Below, in pieces: positions 18,782 through 27,643 of a stretch of DNA of 64,000 nucleotides. A model generated the notes under the pieces. That model saw only the letters and a list, made by a program, of their open reading frames with translations. It was not told the origin of the DNA and ran no database searches. Positions within the stretch are counted from its first letter, which is position 1. The number at the start of each line of letters is the position of its first letter. Both the position numbers and the translations under genes were made by a program. The stretch is from Halomicrobium zhouii (GTDB taxonomy: Archaea; Halobacteriota; Halobacteria; Halobacteriales; Haloarculaceae): the NCBI RefSeq assembly GCF_900114435.1, contig NZ_FOZK01000001.1, positions 930,001-994,000 on the forward strand, read 5' to 3'.

Positions 18782-19558
18782 ATGGACATCGACGTCAGCG
18801 ACCGCGTCGCGCTCGTGACGGGCGCCGGACGCGGCAACGGGAAGGCGATAGCCGAAGAACTCGCGGCCAACGGCGCGACCGTCGTCGTCAACGACCTCGA
18901 AGACGGACCCGCCCAGTCGACCGCCGAATCGATCAGGGACGCCGGGGGTGAGGCCATCGCGCTGACTGCCGACGTCTCCGACAAGGAGGCCGTCGAGTCG
19001 ATGGTGGCCGAGGCCGTCGACGAGGTGGGCACGATAGACGTTCTGGTGAACAACGCCGGCGTCGGCCAGTCGGGCCCGTTCCTCTCGCGGGACAGCGACG
19101 AACTGTTCGAACTCAACCTCGACACGCACCTCTGGGGCTCCATCCACTGCACCGAGGCGGTGGTCGACGGCATGGTCGAGCAGGGATACGGCAAGATCGT
19201 CAACATCACCTCCATCCACACGAAGAACGGCGTCGGCATGTCCCCGGAGTACGACGTCGGGAAGTTCAGCCTCCTCGGCCTGACGAAGAGCCTCGCGCTC
19301 GAACTCGGCCGCGAGGGCGTCCGGGTCAACGCCGTCGCCCCCGGCTGGGTCGACACGCGGATGACCGACGGCTTCTCCGAGAAGACGACCGAGCAGATCG
19401 TCGACCTGAACCCGCTGGACCGGTTCGCACAGCCCGAGGAGATCGCCGACGCCGTGATGTTCCTGGCTGCGCCCGCGAGCGACTACGTCAACGGCCACGA
19501 ACTCCGCGTCGACGGCGGACAGGTGCCCATCGACAGCTGGAAACACGACAACCGGTAG
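18782..19558 (+). CDS. SDR-family oxidoreductase
   Basis: Short-chain dehydrogenase of 258 residues: TGAGRGNGKAIAEELAANGA cofactor motif, DVSDKEAV, VNNAGVGQSG, active-site Ser in NITSIHTKNG and YDVGK. It is distinct from the two HTPV-type SDRs elsewhere in the window, closer to glucose/gluconate/sorbitol dehydrogenase-like SDRs. Located between the GH51 and GH2 genes on the same strand. Likely oxidises or reduces a released sugar or sugar acid; L-arabinose is one candidate, fructuronate another. A short hairpin (CCTCG-TTAC-CGAGG, 18756-18769) sits just before its start. Confidence 0.86.
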   Translation: MDIDVSDRVALVTGAGRGNGKAIAEELAANGATVVVNDLEDGPAQSTAESIRDAGGEAIALTADVSDKEAVESMVAEAVDEVGTIDVLVNNAGVGQSGPFLSRDSDELFELNLDTHLWGSIHCTEAVVDGMVEQGYGKIVNITSIHTKNGVGMSPEYDVGKFSLLGLTKSLALELGREGVRVNAVAPGWVDTRMTDGFSEKTTEQIVDLNPLDRFAQPEEIADAVMFLAAPASDYVNGHELRVDGGQVPIDSWKHDNR

Positions 19559-19626
19559 CGACGAACCCGCCGCTCGCCGGGTTCGGGACCGCCTCGCTAC
19601 GCCCGGTAGCGATGACGTTTTGAGGG

Positions 19627-22338
19627 ATGCCCGAGAAGCTACGGGAGAGCATGCCACAGTTCGACGAGCAGCCGAGAGTAACGACTCGGCTCGACGGCGA
19701 GTGGACGTTCGTGACGGACCCGGAAGCCGACGGGGTGGAGCGCGGCCTCCACCGTCCAGAGGAGGAGTGGCCGGCCGAGGCCGAGACGGTGAATGTCCCC
19801 CACGCCTGGCAGGAGGACGAGACCTACCGCGAGTACACCGGGACGGCCTGGTACCGGACGACGGTGGAGTACGACGGCCACGGCGACGGCGACCGGGCCT
19901 TCCTCCGGTTCGGCGCCGTCGACTACGAGGCCACCGTCTACGTCGCGGGCGAGCAGGTCGGGACGAACCGCGACGGCTACCTCCCCTTCGAGGTGGAGGT
20001 CACCGACGCCGTCTCGGCGGGCGAGAACGCCGTCGTGGTCGAGGTGACCGACCCCGAGAACCTCGAGGAAATTCCCCACGGCAAGCAGGGGAAGCCGTGG
20101 TACACCCGCTCGAGTGGCATCTGGCAGTCCGTCACGCTCGAGTCCCGGCCCGAGACCTTCGTCGCCGACGTGAAGGCGACGCCGGATCTTGACGACGACA
20201 GTGTCGCCCTCGACGTCACCGTCGACGGCCCGACGGAGGGCGTCGAGGCGACGGTGACGATTCTGCGAGACGGCGACGCGGTCGCGACGGCGGACGTCGC
20301 CGTCGAGGGCGGCGAGGCCGAGTGCACCATCGCGCTCGACGACCCGGCCTACTGGACGCCCGAGGACCCGACCCTGTACGACGTCGCGGTCGAACTCCGG
20401 AGCGAGGACGACGGCGACGACGAGGTCCTCGACCGCTACGTGGATTACTTCGGGATGCGTAGCGTCAGCGTCGACAGCGACCGTCTCTACCTCAATGGCG
20501 AGCCCCTGTACGTCCGCGGCGCGCTCGACCAGGCCTACTACCCGGACACGCTGTATCGCCCGTTCGACGACGACCTCTTCGAGTACGAGATCCGGAAGGC
20601 GAAGGAACTCGGGTTCAACATGCTGCGCAAGCACATCAAGCCGGCCCACCCCGACTTCGTCGAGGCCGCGGACCGGCTGGGAATCCTCGTCTGGGAGGAA
20701 CCGGCCAACCCCGACCTGTATACGGATCGTTCGAAAGAGGAAGTCAGGGACCAGATCCGGGGCCTGATCGACCGGGACTACAACAGCCCGAGCGTCGTGA
20801 TCTGGAGTCTCTACAACGAGGAGTGGGGGATCGGCCTCGACCAGGTGGACTACTCGGACCACGATGGCCGGCTGTGGAACGACGAGGAGAAACAGGCCTA
20901 CCTCACCGAGCTCTTCCACGAGACGAAGGAACTGGACCCGACCCGACCGATCTGCGACAACTCCGGCTGGGCCCACGTCGCCACCGACCTCAACGACTAC
21001 CACGAGTACTTCGTCAGCCCGGACCGCCACGCGGCCTGGGCGGACGACCTCGACGACATCGTCGCGAACCCGGAGGACAACTACGCCGTCGAGAACACCC
21101 CTGCCGCGGACGCGCCGATCCTGATCTCCGAGTTCGGCACCTGGGGGTTCCCGGACCTGCCGACGCTTCGCGACCACTACGGCGGCGACCCGACGTGGTT
21201 CTCCCACGACTTCCTCGAGGACCCGCTCAAGCGCCCCGAGGGCGTCGACGACCGCTACGAGGCCACCGACCTCCCCGACGTCTTCGAGGGGTACGACGAC
21301 CTCGCCGAGGTGTGGCAGGAGCGCGAGTCGGCGTCGCTCAAGGGCGTCATCGAGGAGATGCGCACCCACGAGGGGATTGCCGGCTACGTCCTCACGGAGT
21401 TCTCCGACATCGAGTGGGAGTTCAACGGCGTCCTCGACTACCTCCGCGAGCCCAAGTCCTTCGCCGACGACTTCGCGACCGTGAACAGTGAGGTCTTGGT
21501 TGTCGTCGAGCCCGAGCGCCACGTCGTCGCGCCGGGCGAGGACGTCGCCGTCGACGTCCACGTCGTCAACGACACGACCGACGCGCTGGACGGCGTCCTC
21601 AGCTGGACGGGCGCGGGCGGGGAGGGCGGCCGGTCGGTCGCCATCGACGGCTTCGGCACGACGACGTACGAGAACGTCCTGACCGTCGCCCCGTCGCCCG
21701 ACACCGAGACGGGCCCCCACCAGGTCGAGGTGACCCTGGACACGGGGGACCGCGTGGTCACGAACGCGGAACCGGTCGCCGTCGTCGCCCCGGAGTACGC
21801 GGGCGGGAAGACGGTGTACGCGACCGGGCCGGTCGCGGACTCGCTCGACGCCAACGGCGTGACCGTCACCGACGACCTGGTCGACGCCGACGTCGCCGTC
21901 GTCACCGACCTGGACGACGACGTCTCGGCGTTCGTCGAACGCGGCAACAGCGCACTCGTCGTCCCGGAACCCGACGGCCGGATGGTCCCGAACGACCGCT
22001 TCGAGTACCGGAACGTGCCTGCCGGCGAGAGCTGGAACCTCGTCGCCTCGCTGCTCTACCAGGACAGCGACCTCGTCGCGGACCTCTGCCCGGACGCCCG
22101 GGTCGGGTGGGCGTTCGAGGATCTCTTCCCCCACGACCTGGTCGTCGACCTCGACGCCGCGGCCGACGAGGTCCACGTCGGCTCCGTCGAGGGCTGGATC
22201 GCAAACTGGGGGAGTCCGCTCGTCACCCGCGAACACGGCGACGGCACGCTGTGTTGCTGTACCTTCCGCGTGACCGACGCCTACGGCGAGCACCCGACGG
22301 CGACGACGCTGGTCGACCGGCTCCTCCGGACGCTGTAG
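19627..22338 (+). CDS. GH2-family beta-glycosidase
   Basis: Large retaining glycosidase, 903 residues. Order: N-terminal sugar-binding jelly roll (about 20-175, with VPHAWQ and GTAWYRTTVEYDG), Ig-like domain (about 180-285), TIM barrel (about 290-640) with acid/base Glu399 in SLYNEEWG and nucleophile Glu501 in ILISEFGTWG, then about 260 extra C-terminal residues of beta-rich sequence. GH2 includes beta-galactosidases, beta-glucuronidases, beta-mannosidases and others; the NEEW variant does not settle which. No signal peptide, so cytoplasmic. An in-frame ATG at 19651 is an alternative start. Convergent with the M24 gene. Confidence 0.9.
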   Translation: MPEKLRESMPQFDEQPRVTTRLDGEWTFVTDPEADGVERGLHRPEEEWPAEAETVNVPHAWQEDETYREYTGTAWYRTTVEYDGHGDGDRAFLRFGAVDYEATVYVAGEQVGTNRDGYLPFEVEVTDAVSAGENAVVVEVTDPENLEEIPHGKQGKPWYTRSSGIWQSVTLESRPETFVADVKATPDLDDDSVALDVTVDGPTEGVEATVTILRDGDAVATADVAVEGGEAECTIALDDPAYWTPEDPTLYDVAVELRSEDDGDDEVLDRYVDYFGMRSVSVDSDRLYLNGEPLYVRGALDQAYYPDTLYRPFDDDLFEYEIRKAKELGFNMLRKHIKPAHPDFVEAADRLGILVWEEPANPDLYTDRSKEEVRDQIRGLIDRDYNSPSVVIWSLYNEEWGIGLDQVDYSDHDGRLWNDEEKQAYLTELFHETKELDPTRPICDNSGWAHVATDLNDYHEYFVSPDRHAAWADDLDDIVANPEDNYAVENTPAADAPILISEFGTWGFPDLPTLRDHYGGDPTWFSHDFLEDPLKRPEGVDDRYEATDLPDVFEGYDDLAEVWQERESASLKGVIEEMRTHEGIAGYVLTEFSDIEWEFNGVLDYLREPKSFADDFATVNSEVLVVVEPERHVVAPGEDVAVDVHVVNDTTDALDGVLSWTGAGGEGGRSVAIDGFGTTTYENVLTVAPSPDTETGPHQVEVTLDTGDRVVTNAEPVAVVAPEYAGGKTVYATGPVADSLDANGVTVTDDLVDADVAVVTDLDDDVSAFVERGNSALVVPEPDGRMVPNDRFEYRNVPAGESWNLVASLLYQDSDLVADLCPDARVGWAFEDLFPHDLVVDLDAAADEVHVGSVEGWIANWGSPLVTREHGDGTLCCCTFRVTDAYGEHPTATTLVDRLLRTL

Positions 22339-22389
22339 GCGGCGAAAACACTCGGTTTTCCACCTCCATTCCGCACCGCGCCGCCGCCC

Positions 22390-23481
22390 TTACTTCCTGA
22401 GAATGTCCGGGAGCGTCAGGTCGGCGTCCAGCCCCACCGCCTCGGCCGTCAGCGTCGGGAACTCGCCGGTGGTCGAGACCACCTCGACGCCGTCGGCCGT
22501 CGCGAGGACGGTATCCTCGCTCTTCGCGCCCTCGACGGTCGGGTTCCAGGCGTAGGCCATCGGGAGTTCGACCGGCGCCTCGTGGCCCGGCGTCGCCGTC
22601 CACTCCCGCGAGGCGTAGCCCAGCGCGCCGCCCTGGTGGTGGTTCTCCCACTCGCCGGGGTAGCCGAGTTCGTCGTACGCGGCCTGGATGAACTCGAAGA
22701 CGTCACCGGCGGTCCCGCCCTCGGTTCCCACCTGCCGGGTGGCCGCGGCGGCCGTCGCTGCCACGCGGCTGACGTCGGCGTACCGGTCGGCGAGCCACTC
22801 GGGCGCGTCGTCGAAGGCGACGGTGCGGGTGACAGCGGCGTTGCACCCGTGGCGCACGCCGACCACAGTCAGGACGGCGTAGCTCCCCACCGCGACGTCC
22901 GTCGGGGTGAAGTGTCGATATCGCTGGAGGCGGTCCGCGCCGCCGACGAGGACGACGGGCGAGTCGATGCCCCGGCGCTGGAGCTGGTAGTGGAGTCGAG
23001 CCGCCAGTTCGCGCTCGGTGTCGGTCGGCGAGACGCCCCGGGTCACCTCCTCGACGGCTTCGGCCGTCTCGCGGCCGAGGTCACGGTAGCGCTCGACGTC
23101 GCCGTCGGTCAGGGGCTGGGTGACGGCCGACCGGTCGATTCGCTCGAAGCCGTCCCAGGCGACGTCGGCCGCCGCGGGCGTCGCCGCGACGTCTGCGACC
23201 GCTTCTTCGACGCCGCGCTCGTGCCAGGGGTGCTCGACGAGGCGGACGTCGTCACCGACCTCCTCGTCGAGGAGCCGCTGGCCCTCGATAGAGGAGGTGA
23301 CGACGGTCACTTCCTCGCCGTCGTAGCCCGCTGCGGCGACGCCGGCGGCACCCTCGCGGGCGACGAGGTTGTCGCCGCCAGTGAGCCAAGCGAACGTCGG
23401 CGGCGCGGCGAACCACACCGATCCGAAGTCGTTCGTCGCGAGATACGCGTCTAGCCGGTCCAGTTTGGCCTGTTCGGTCAT
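22390..23481 (-). CDS. M24 (creatinase/aminopeptidase P) fold protein with lost metal ligands
   Basis: 363 residues: an N-terminal creatinase-like domain (about 1-140) and a C-terminal pita-bread domain. Of the five metal ligands of M24 peptidases, the two Asp of the usual DxG...SD block are replaced (VVGVRHGCNAAVTRT), the His remains (HHQGGALGY), the first Glu is Asn (AWNPTVEG) and the last Glu remains (KSEDTVLAT). It therefore probably does not hold the usual dinuclear site and may act like creatinase, which needs no metal, or in a non-peptidase role. TATA-like GGTTTTAAG about 36-45 nt upstream of the start. Function unknown. Confidence 0.75.
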   Translation of the reverse strand: MTEQAKLDRLDAYLATNDFGSVWFAAPPTFAWLTGGDNLVAREGAAGVAAAGYDGEEVTVVTSSIEGQRLLDEEVGDDVRLVEHPWHERGVEEAVADVAATPAAADVAWDGFERIDRSAVTQPLTDGDVERYRDLGRETAEAVEEVTRGVSPTDTERELAARLHYQLQRRGIDSPVVLVGGADRLQRYRHFTPTDVAVGSYAVLTVVGVRHGCNAAVTRTVAFDDAPEWLADRYADVSRVAATAAAATRQVGTEGGTAGDVFEFIQAAYDELGYPGEWENHHQGGALGYASREWTATPGHEAPVELPMAYAWNPTVEGAKSEDTVLATADGVEVVSTTGEFPTLTAEAVGLDADLTLPDILRK

Positions 23482-23583
23482 GTGTTCGTATCACTCTATC
23501 CATCTGTCCACCGCCTCTTAAAACCGGTCGCGTTCGGCCGGCGACGGGAGCGAAAGCCCGTCTCGCGGCGACCGCCCGCTCGC

Positions 23584-24600
23584 TCAGACGTCGATGGCGT
23601 CGTCGATGCGCGCCCACTGGTCCTCGGAGAGCGACACGTCGACTGCGCCGAAGTTCTCGTCCAGCTGGTCGACGGTGCGAGCGCCGACGATGGGGACGCA
23701 GGTGAACCGCTCGTGGTCCATCAGCCAGCGCAGGGACACCTGGGCCGGCGACGCGTCGACCTCGTCGGCGACCGCGCGGACCTCCTCGAGGATGTTCCAC
23801 GCAGCCTCGGCGACGTAGTCGGATTCGAATTTCTCGTCGATCTCGGCGCGCGAGCCGTCGGGCGCCTGGATCTCGCCGTCGACGCGCTCGTACTTGCCCG
23901 TAAGGAAGCCACCGTGGAGCGGCGAGTACGGGCAGACAGCCAGGTCCTGGTCCTCGCAGACGTCGAGGTACTCCGCGATCGGTTCCTTGTGCATGGGAGG
24001 CTGGTCCAGGTCGTCGACGATGGGGTCCCGGTACACCGCCGAGTACTCGGGCTGGGTGACGGTGAACGCCTCGTAGTTGTTGACGTCCGCTTTCCACAGG
24101 CCCTTGGTGAGCTTCCACGCGTCACACGTCGAGATACCGATGTAGTGGACTTTGCCTTCCGAAACGAGGTCGTCGAGCGTGCGGAGCGTGCGCTCGATGG
24201 GCGTCCCGTCGTCGAAGCGGTGCAGGTAGAGGACGTCCAGGTAGTCCGTCCCGAGCCGATCGAGGGATCCCTCGACCTCGGCGCGGACGTTCTTGCGCGA
24301 GAGGTTCTCCTGGAAGCGCGAGACCTGCGACCAGTAACACTTCGAGGCGATCACGAAGTCCTCGCGGTCGCGGTCGGCCAGCCACTCGCCGATCCACTGC
24401 TCGCTGCGGCCCTCGCCGTAGCCGTTCGCGGTGTCGATGAAGTTCCCGCCGCGCTCCTCGACCGCGTCGAGCAGCTCGTGGGCCGCCTCGCGGTCCGTCT
24501 CCATCACGCCGCTGTCCTCGTGTTCCAGGCCGAACCGCCAGGTGCCGAAACAGATCGGTGAGACTTCCAGTCCGGTCGTGCCGAGTCTGACGTACTCCAT
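23584..24600 (-). CDS. Aldo-keto reductase
   Basis: NADPH-dependent oxidoreductase of 338 residues with the AKR TIM-barrel: start VRLGTTGLEVSPICFGTWRFG, catalytic Asp/Tyr in FIDTANGYGEGRSE, Lys in VIASKCYW, and the His in YLDVLYLHRFD. The C-terminal phosphate-binding block is VPIVGARTVDQLDENFGA. Resembles YajO/Gcy-like bacterial and archaeal AKRs; likely reduces a sugar aldehyde or keto compound. TATA-like CCATTAAG about 20-30 nt upstream of ATG 24600 suggests its own promoter. Same strand as five neighbouring genes. Confidence 0.88.
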   Translation of the reverse strand: MEYVRLGTTGLEVSPICFGTWRFGLEHEDSGVMETDREAAHELLDAVEERGGNFIDTANGYGEGRSEQWIGEWLADRDREDFVIASKCYWSQVSRFQENLSRKNVRAEVEGSLDRLGTDYLDVLYLHRFDDGTPIERTLRTLDDLVSEGKVHYIGISTCDAWKLTKGLWKADVNNYEAFTVTQPEYSAVYRDPIVDDLDQPPMHKEPIAEYLDVCEDQDLAVCPYSPLHGGFLTGKYERVDGEIQAPDGSRAEIDEKFESDYVAEAAWNILEEVRAVADEVDASPAQVSLRWLMDHERFTCVPIVGARTVDQLDENFGAVDVSLSEDQWARIDDAIDV

Positions 24601-24671
24601 GTGTTGTTAATCAGCAGTGGGGTGCTTAATGGATGTGGTCCGGCGCTCGTCTCGCGCTCCGTAGCGTCGTC

Positions 24672-25586
24672 TCAGACGAACGACGGGCCCGCTATCTCCT
24701 CGTCTTCGGCGGTCTTCCAGGAGTGTTCGGGCTCCCAGCCGAGCAGTTTCGCGGCCTTCTCCGTCGAGTAGGCCGACTCCTCGCCGGAGAGGTCGCACTC
24801 ACTGGGCAGGTCGCCGTAGCCGGCTTCGATGGCCGTCGCGGTGTCCACGCCCAGGAAGTTGTCCGGGCCGAAGGCGTTGAACACCTCGTGGTCCTCGAAG
24901 TCGGCGTCGAGGGCGGCCTCGACGAGCGAAACGACGTCCCGGATGTCGATGTACGACCAGAGATTGCCGAACCGGTCGGCGCTCTCGAGGTCGAAGTCCT
25001 CCCGGAAGGGCGTTATCGCGTACCGGCCAGGGTACTGGATCCACGACGGCCGGATCGAGGCCACGGAGACGCCGAACCGGTTGGTCACGCGCTCGGCGGC
25101 CGCCTCACCGGCCAGCTTCGACATCTCGTAGCCGTTCCAGGGCTCGACCGGGTGCTCCTCGTCGACTGGGAGGTACTCGGGCAGCGTCGGCTCCGGCCAG
25201 TGGGTCCCGTACACCGTCTCGCTGGAGGCCCAGACGACGTCCGCGCCGGCCCGTCCCGCGGCTTCGAGCGCGTGGAACGTACTCAGCGCGTTGTTCTCGT
25301 AGACGTCCCCGCCGGGATTGTTCTCCTCGTGGGGGATGTTGCCGAAGTGGACGACGGCGCTCGGATCGGCGTCGAGGACCGTCTCCCAGACAGCGCCCTG
25401 GTCGGTCAGGTCGAGGGCCTGGAAGCTGACGCCGTCGACGTCGGTGCTCTCCGGCAGCGTCAGGTCGACCGCGACGACGTCGTGGTCCGCCCTGAGTGCG
25501 TCGACGATCCAGCTCCCCGATCCACCGAGCGCACCGGTAACGACGATAGTGTCGGTCACGACCGTCTTTCGGAGCCCGTTCGACAT
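24672..25586 (-). CDS. NAD-dependent epimerase/dehydratase family protein
   Basis: Extended SDR of 304 residues. Rossmann motif IVVTGALGGSGSW near residue 15, DLTDQGAV, WASSETVYG with the active-site Ser/Thr region, and YEMSK catalytic Tyr/Lys; substrate-domain block WSYIDIRDVV. Related haloarchaeal and bacterial proteins include uronate dehydrogenase and UDP-sugar epimerases. The lack of a nucleotide-sugar partner gene and the uronate context make uronate dehydrogenase worth testing, but this is inference. ATG 25586 chosen because the Rossmann strand begins soon after. 51 bases after the methyltransferase gene. Confidence 0.82.
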   Translation of the reverse strand: MSNGLRKTVVTDTIVVTGALGGSGSWIVDALRADHDVVAVDLTLPESTDVDGVSFQALDLTDQGAVWETVLDADPSAVVHFGNIPHEENNPGGDVYENNALSTFHALEAAGRAGADVVWASSETVYGTHWPEPTLPEYLPVDEEHPVEPWNGYEMSKLAGEAAAERVTNRFGVSVASIRPSWIQYPGRYAITPFREDFDLESADRFGNLWSYIDIRDVVSLVEAALDADFEDHEVFNAFGPDNFLGVDTATAIEAGYGDLPSECDLSGEESAYSTEKAAKLLGWEPEHSWKTAEDEEIAGPSFV

Positions 25587-25637
25587 AGTACTTGGTTTCG
25601 GCCGCAGGACTGGCATCTCCGGTCCGGGGAGAGCCGC

Positions 25638-26357
25638 TCACCCGGGCAATCGGAACGCGAGGCTGTACATCGTCCCGGTCGACTCCTCGCCGATTTCGTC
25701 GACGAGGCGGTCGATTTCGGTCAACAGCGGTGCGCCCATGCCGTCGGGCAGCGTCCGGGCGCTGGCGCGGGCCGCGTTCGCGTGGGCCGCGACGTGGTTC
25801 GCGGTCCAGGGCACCGGATCGAGCAGCGTCCGTTCGCGGTCGAATTCCCAGCCGTGGCCGACAATGACACGACGGAGCGTCGTCGCGGGATAGAAGGTGA
25901 GCGCCGACCGGCCCCGGGCCAGTTCCGACGCAGCGTTCTCGACGGCGAAGAGGTCACCCATCGCGGCGTCCTCGGGCAGCGGCTCGTAGTCGTCGACGAC
26001 GAGGTGACAGCCCGGGGCGGCGACGCGGGTCAACTCTTCGAGGACGGCGTCGAGGGTGGCCAGCGGGAGGACGTTGCACAGGCCGTGGGCCGTGATAATC
26101 TCGACCGAGTCAGACGCGATCGGCGTCGCGACCAGGTCGGCCTCGACGACTGCGACGCGGTCCACGTGGTCTCGTCCGACACGGTCCTGGACCGTTCGCG
26201 CGTGCTCGGCGTCGTTCGTTACCGCATAAATTCGGTCGGCGCCGTCGGCGAGCAGGCCGGCGGTCGTCTTCCCGACGCCGGCGCCGGCTTCGAGACAGGT
26301 CGCCCCGTCGACGGGCCGGTCAGCGAGCGCCGCCGTCACCGTCCGTGGGACGTCCAT
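25638..26357 (-). CDS. Class I SAM-dependent methyltransferase
   Basis: 239 residues with motif I CLEAGAGVGKTTAGLL (E-x-GxGxG) at about 22-37, acidic motif II region YAVTNDAEH, motif for adenine binding VEADLVATPIASDSVEII, and motif IV VVDDYEPLPED. Substrate is not evident. It sits 12 bases after the aldo-keto reductase and 51 bases before the NAD epimerase, so is probably co-transcribed with sugar enzymes, which is unusual for a methyltransferase. Possible targets include a sugar acid or a small metabolite; no further support. Confidence 0.78.
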   Translation of the reverse strand: MDVPRTVTAALADRPVDGATCLEAGAGVGKTTAGLLADGADRIYAVTNDAEHARTVQDRVGRDHVDRVAVVEADLVATPIASDSVEIITAHGLCNVLPLATLDAVLEELTRVAAPGCHLVVDDYEPLPEDAAMGDLFAVENAASELARGRSALTFYPATTLRRVIVGHGWEFDRERTLLDPVPWTANHVAAHANAARASARTLPDGMGAPLLTEIDRLVDEIGEESTGTMYSLAFRLPG

Positions 26358-26369
26358 CGCGGCAGGGAG

Positions 26370-27254
26370 TCAGTGGTGGAGCTGTTCGGGGACGGGGCTG
26401 TCGTCGTGGCGCGCGCCCTCGACGAGCGAGCGCTGGGCGGCCTCGTCCATCGTCTCGTACCGGCTTGCCGCGTCGAGGGTCATCGCGACGAGCTTCGGGT
26501 CGCCAGGGTTGACGACGGTCGTCACGTCCTGCGAGGCCGCGAAGTCGAAGCGTTCGCGGGTCTCCTCGGGCGTGTCGACCGGCTCGTACCAGTTCGCGTA
26601 CGGCCGGTCACGCTCTGCGAGTTCGTCGGTCGACGGCCACGGCCCCTTCGCGAAGGCCTTGATGACGAGCGTGCCGATGCCCTCCTCGTTGGCGCGGTCG
26701 AGCACGGCCTGGTAGTCGTGGTCCTCGTCGTCCTTGCCGGCGACGACGGGGTTGAGCGGGAACATCAGCGTCTCCAGGTCGTCGATGCGGTCGATGGCGT
26801 CGAGGATGAGCTGTGGGTTCCCGTGGCTGGTGAGGCCGATGTGGTCGATGACGCCGTCTGCCTTCGCCTCGCGGATGGCCGCGAGTGCGCCGTCGTCGGC
26901 CGTGATGCGGTCGAGTTCCTCCTCGTACTCCAGGCCGTGGACCTGATAGAGGTCGATGGTGTCGACGCCGAGGCGGTCGAGGGAGGCCTGCATCTTCCGC
27001 TTCGTTCCCTCGTACCCTCGCTCCTGGGTCTTGCAGCCGAGGAAGATGTCGTCGCGGTACTGGCGGAGCTTCGGCCCCAGTTTCAGTTCCGCGTCACCGT
27101 ACGTCGGCGCGACGTCGAAGTGGTTGACGCCGTGGTCGAGGACGAGCTCGACCATCTGGTCGGCTCCCTCCTGTTCGAGCCAGTTCAGCGCGATGGTCCC
27201 GAACGTCATGACGGTGCTGTCGTGGCCGGTTTCGCCCAGTGGACGCGTTTCCAT
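26370..27254 (-). CDS. Aldo-keto reductase
   Basis: 294-residue AKR: METRPLGETGHDSTVMTFGTIAL start, NHFDVAPTYGDAELKLG with catalytic Asp and Tyr, LGCKTQ with the Lys, IDLYQVHGLEY with the His. The C-terminal cofactor block VVNPGDPKLVAMTLDAA is looser than in typical NADPH-AKRs. ATG 27254 is chosen because the conserved R-PLG-TG block follows at once. First gene of a likely operon with the methyltransferase (12-base gap). It differs clearly from the AKR at 23584-24600, so it is not a recent duplicate. Confidence 0.86.
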   Translation of the reverse strand: METRPLGETGHDSTVMTFGTIALNWLEQEGADQMVELVLDHGVNHFDVAPTYGDAELKLGPKLRQYRDDIFLGCKTQERGYEGTKRKMQASLDRLGVDTIDLYQVHGLEYEEELDRITADDGALAAIREAKADGVIDHIGLTSHGNPQLILDAIDRIDDLETLMFPLNPVVAGKDDEDHDYQAVLDRANEEGIGTLVIKAFAKGPWPSTDELAERDRPYANWYEPVDTPEETRERFDFAASQDVTTVVNPGDPKLVAMTLDAASRYETMDEAAQRSLVEGARHDDSPVPEQLHH

Positions 27255-27643
27255 ACGGGATTGTTGGTGCGGCCGCACATAACAGTTGGTGGGCGGCGCA
27301 GTCGGTGCCCGACCGCTGGCGAGGCGTGCCCGACCGCTGGCGAGGCGTGACCGGCCGATTGACTGTGACTCTCTCCCAAACCTTTTTATGATATCCGCGA
27401 GAAGCCAGTTGTACAGGCGACATCGTCGTCATCGTTCACGATGACGAGGCACAAGCACCCGAGTCAGTTTCCCAACAGCTGCCGTGATCCACCCGTCATC
27501 AGTGGTAGTTCGGGACGGCCCGGTCGCCTGTAACTGTCTGCCCTGCGCTACTTCGGAGGGTAGCGCTGTAGACTTCCACCCACCCACCTTTGCTGACCCC
27601 CGATCTTTGCTGACCCCGACTTTCCCTGACCGACCCGGAGTCG
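27255..27643. other. Intergenic region with short repeats and a hairpin
   Basis: 389 bases upstream of the AKR gene and downstream of the SDR gene, with no credible gene. It holds an exact 21-bp tandem duplication (27305-27346), a TATA-like CTTTTTATGATA near 27381-27392, a 9-bp hairpin with a 4-base loop (27426-27447), and a 13-bp repeat CTTTGCTGACCCC at 27588-27600 and 27605-27617 followed by a weaker third copy, just past the SDR stop. Confidence 0.55.
27305..27346. repeat. Exact 21-bp tandem duplication
   Basis: Two identical head-to-tail 21-base units (27305-27325 and 27326-27346), each starting GTGCCCGACC. They lie about 50 bases upstream of the AKR start codon, in its probable 5' control region. 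Likely slippage product; could also be a doubled binding site. Confidence 0.85.

Noticed and set aside
19639..22293. Antisense open frame of more than 880 codons opposite the GH2 gene
   Set aside because: No motif; low-complexity Val/Asp/Arg/Gly sequence is the expected shadow of a GC-rich gene. The GH2 catalytic motifs are on the plus strand.
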